Positions 6,657 to 7,615 of a stretch of DNA of 7,615 bases are shown here, piece after piece. A program made the translations under genes and the position numbers. Position 1 is the stretch's first letter. Every line of letters starts with the position of its first letter. The notes under the pieces were generated by a model. It searched no databases, was not told the origin of the DNA, and saw only the letters and a list, made by a program, of their open reading frames with translations. The DNA is from Chloroflexota bacterium (GTDB lineage Bacteria > Chloroflexota > Limnocylindria > Limnocylindrales > CSP1-4): positions 1 through 7,615 of the forward strand of contig VBHW01000017.1 of the NCBI GenBank assembly GCA_005881055.1. Direction: 5' to 3'.

Positions 6657-7509
6657 GTGGCACGGGACGGAGAGAAGCCGGACGGAGAGGCGCCGGACCG
6701 AGAGCCGCCGGACCGAGAGCCGCCGGACCGAGAGCGCCGAGGCCGCGGCGCTCGCCCGCCTGTACGACGTCGACCTCCTCGACGATCCCGGTGACCTCGC
6801 GCTCTACCTCGCGCTCGCCAAGCGAGCCGGCGGTCCCATCCTCGAGCTGGCCGTCGGCACCGGCCGCCTGGCCGTGCCGCTCGCGGCGGCCGGATATGCC
6901 GTCACGGGCATCGACCGCGATCCGGCGATGCTCGCGCGAGCCCGTCGGCGGGCCGTGGCGGCCGGCTCCGCAGCCGCCCCGCGCCTGCGACTCGAGCTCG
7001 GCGACGCGGTCGACGTGCGCCTGCCCGACGCCGGCGTCTACTCCCTCGCGTTCGTCGCCCTCAACTCGCTCCTCCTGTTCGGCGATCGCGCATCCCAGGC
7101 TCGTGCGGTCCACACGCTCGCCGCACACCTCGCGCCCGGTGGGCTCGCCGTCGCCGACGTCTGGCTCCCCGACGCCGATGACCTCGGCCGGTATGACGGA
7201 CGGATCGTGCTCGAGTACCCGCGCCAGGATCCGGAGACCGGCAAGCTCGTGACGAAGGTCGCGTCCGCGGCCCACGATGCCACGAGCGGCACCGTACGTC
7301 TCGTGTCGATCTACGAGGAAGGAGTCCCGGGCGAGCCGCCCGTGCGCTGGATGCGCGTCGATCGACTCCGGCTCGTCTCGGCCGACGACCTGCGCGCCTT
7401 CGCCGCGGACGCCGGCCTCGACGTGGAGGTGGTCGCCGGCGGATACGACCTAGAGCCGCTCGGGCCGGGAGCCGATCGCGCGATCCTCGTGGCGGTGAGG
7501 CCGCGCTGA
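6657..7509 (+). CDS. Class I SAM-dependent methyltransferase with apparent N-terminal frame break
   Basis: The conserved part reads in the phase of the stop at 7507-7509. It runs from ALARLYDVDLLDD (from about 6748), through the SAM-binding motif I ILELAVGTGR, acidic GIDRDPAML and LELGDAVDV, to LAPGGLAVADVWLP. This is a Rossmann-fold methyltransferase of the Methyltransf_25/11 type; the acceptor is unknown. That phase has no ATG, GTG or TTG between the ureohydrolase stop (6621) and GTG 6874, and 6874 lies after motif I, so a protein starting there would lack the SAM-binding loop. The only well-placed start, GTG 6657 behind TGCTAGGCT, is one base out of phase and meets a TGA at 6792-6794. Removing one base (or adding two) between 6657 and about 6750 would restore a full-length gene of about 283 residues. 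It may be a real frameshift, an assembly error or a non-standard start. The fold call is firm; the start is not. Confidence 0.8.
6665..6739. repeat. Five-unit 15-bp tandem repeat at the 5' end of the methyltransferase
   Basis: Units begin at 6665, 6680, 6695, 6710 and 6725 with the shape GGACSGAGAGNNGCC. Units 3 and 4 are identical, units 1 and 2 have GGACGGAGAG, and unit 5 diverges after GGACCGAGAG. The length is a multiple of three, so changes in copy number keep phase. It would encode PDREP-like pentapeptides in the GTG 6657 phase, or TESRR-like pentapeptides in the methyltransferase phase. Confidence 0.85.
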
Positions 7510-7615
7510 CGCCGGACAAGCCGGGCGGCGGCGCCGGTCCGGTAGCCGCAGGATTTGTCGACCCCGACATCTCCCGTTCGTCTGCTCGGTACCATCGGGG
7601 GACAGGCTTGACAGG
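7510..7615. other. Non-coding tail after the methyltransferase
   Basis: I see no gene in the last 106 bases. The inverted repeat CCGGAC (7512-7517) / GTCCGG (7537-7542) has a 19-nt loop and no T-run, so it is at best a weak terminator. TACCAT at 7590-7595 is a -10-like box about 20 bases from the window edge, and could serve a + strand gene starting beyond it. No -35 is evident. Confidence 0.3.

Noticed and set aside
6695..6739. GGACCGAGAG repeats resemble the conserved GGUCCGAGAG of guanidine-I riboswitches
   Set aside because: It is a short tandem repeat inside the likely coding start, downstream of the ureohydrolase rather than upstream, and the rest of the riboswitch core is absent.
6665..6739. 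CRISPR-like array
   Set aside because: Units are contiguous 15-mers without spacers, and no cas genes are present.
4486..7275. A 929-residue open frame on the - strand across the M20 and ureohydrolase genes
   Set aside because: It runs antisense to two genes with intact catalytic motifs, and its translation is an Arg/Gly/Asp/Ala-rich string with no recognisable domain. Long antisense frames are expected where third positions are nearly all G/C.
6619..7509. Read-through of the ureohydrolase TGA, which would fuse it in frame to the methyltransferase
   Set aside because: The phase is open, but the ureohydrolase is complete at its stop, a promoter-like box follows, and no selenocysteine or read-through signal is seen. 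The shared phase is a 1-in-3 coincidence.
7512..7542. Intrinsic terminator after the methyltransferase
   Set aside because: The 6-bp stem has a 19-nt loop and no T-tract follows, so it does not meet the usual criteria.

Overview
The window is GC-rich (roughly 70% by eye), and codon third positions are almost always G or C. It is densely coding on the + strand only. Start codons include GTG, and several genes have a TANNNT -10 box close to, or directly before, the start codon. This fits a high-GC soil or freshwater bacterium of the Chloroflexota (Limnocylindria/Ellin6529-like) or Actinomycetota type. The assignment is an inference from style; there is no rRNA or other marker gene here.

Layout: (1) 2-2788, the 3' part of a large UvrD/PcrA-type helicase fused to a RecB-like, iron-sulfur-stapled nuclease. 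Its start and Walker A motif lie upstream of the window. (2) 2785-3642, a HAD-superfamily hydrolase overlapping the helicase stop by 4 bp. (3) 3698-4072, a small four-helix membrane protein of unknown function. (4) 4136-5371, an M20-family zinc amidohydrolase/dipeptidase resembling the PM20D2/AbgB branch. (5) 5548-6621, an agmatinase-family manganese ureohydrolase, preceded by a 176-bp gap with an extended -10 box and a leader of consecutive inverted repeats, the last of which covers the Shine-Dalgarno and start codon. (6) 6657-7509, a class I SAM-dependent methyltransferase whose conserved N-terminus is out of frame with its only plausible start. (7) 7510-7615, a non-coding tail with a possible promoter for the next gene.

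The helicase-nuclease and the HAD gene look translationally coupled. Each later gene has at least a candidate -10 box of its own, so the rest may be separate short units rather than one operon. The M20 amidohydrolase and the ureohydrolase could both release nitrogen from amide or guanidino compounds, but nothing in the sequence fixes their substrates.

I see no CRISPR array, transposase, tRNA, phage gene or clear defence cassette. Most of the window is ordinary chromosomal housekeeping and catabolic content. The points most worth a second look are the frame break and 15-bp tandem repeat at the methyltransferase start, the structured leader of the ureohydrolase, and the long insertion inside the nuclease active site of the helicase.
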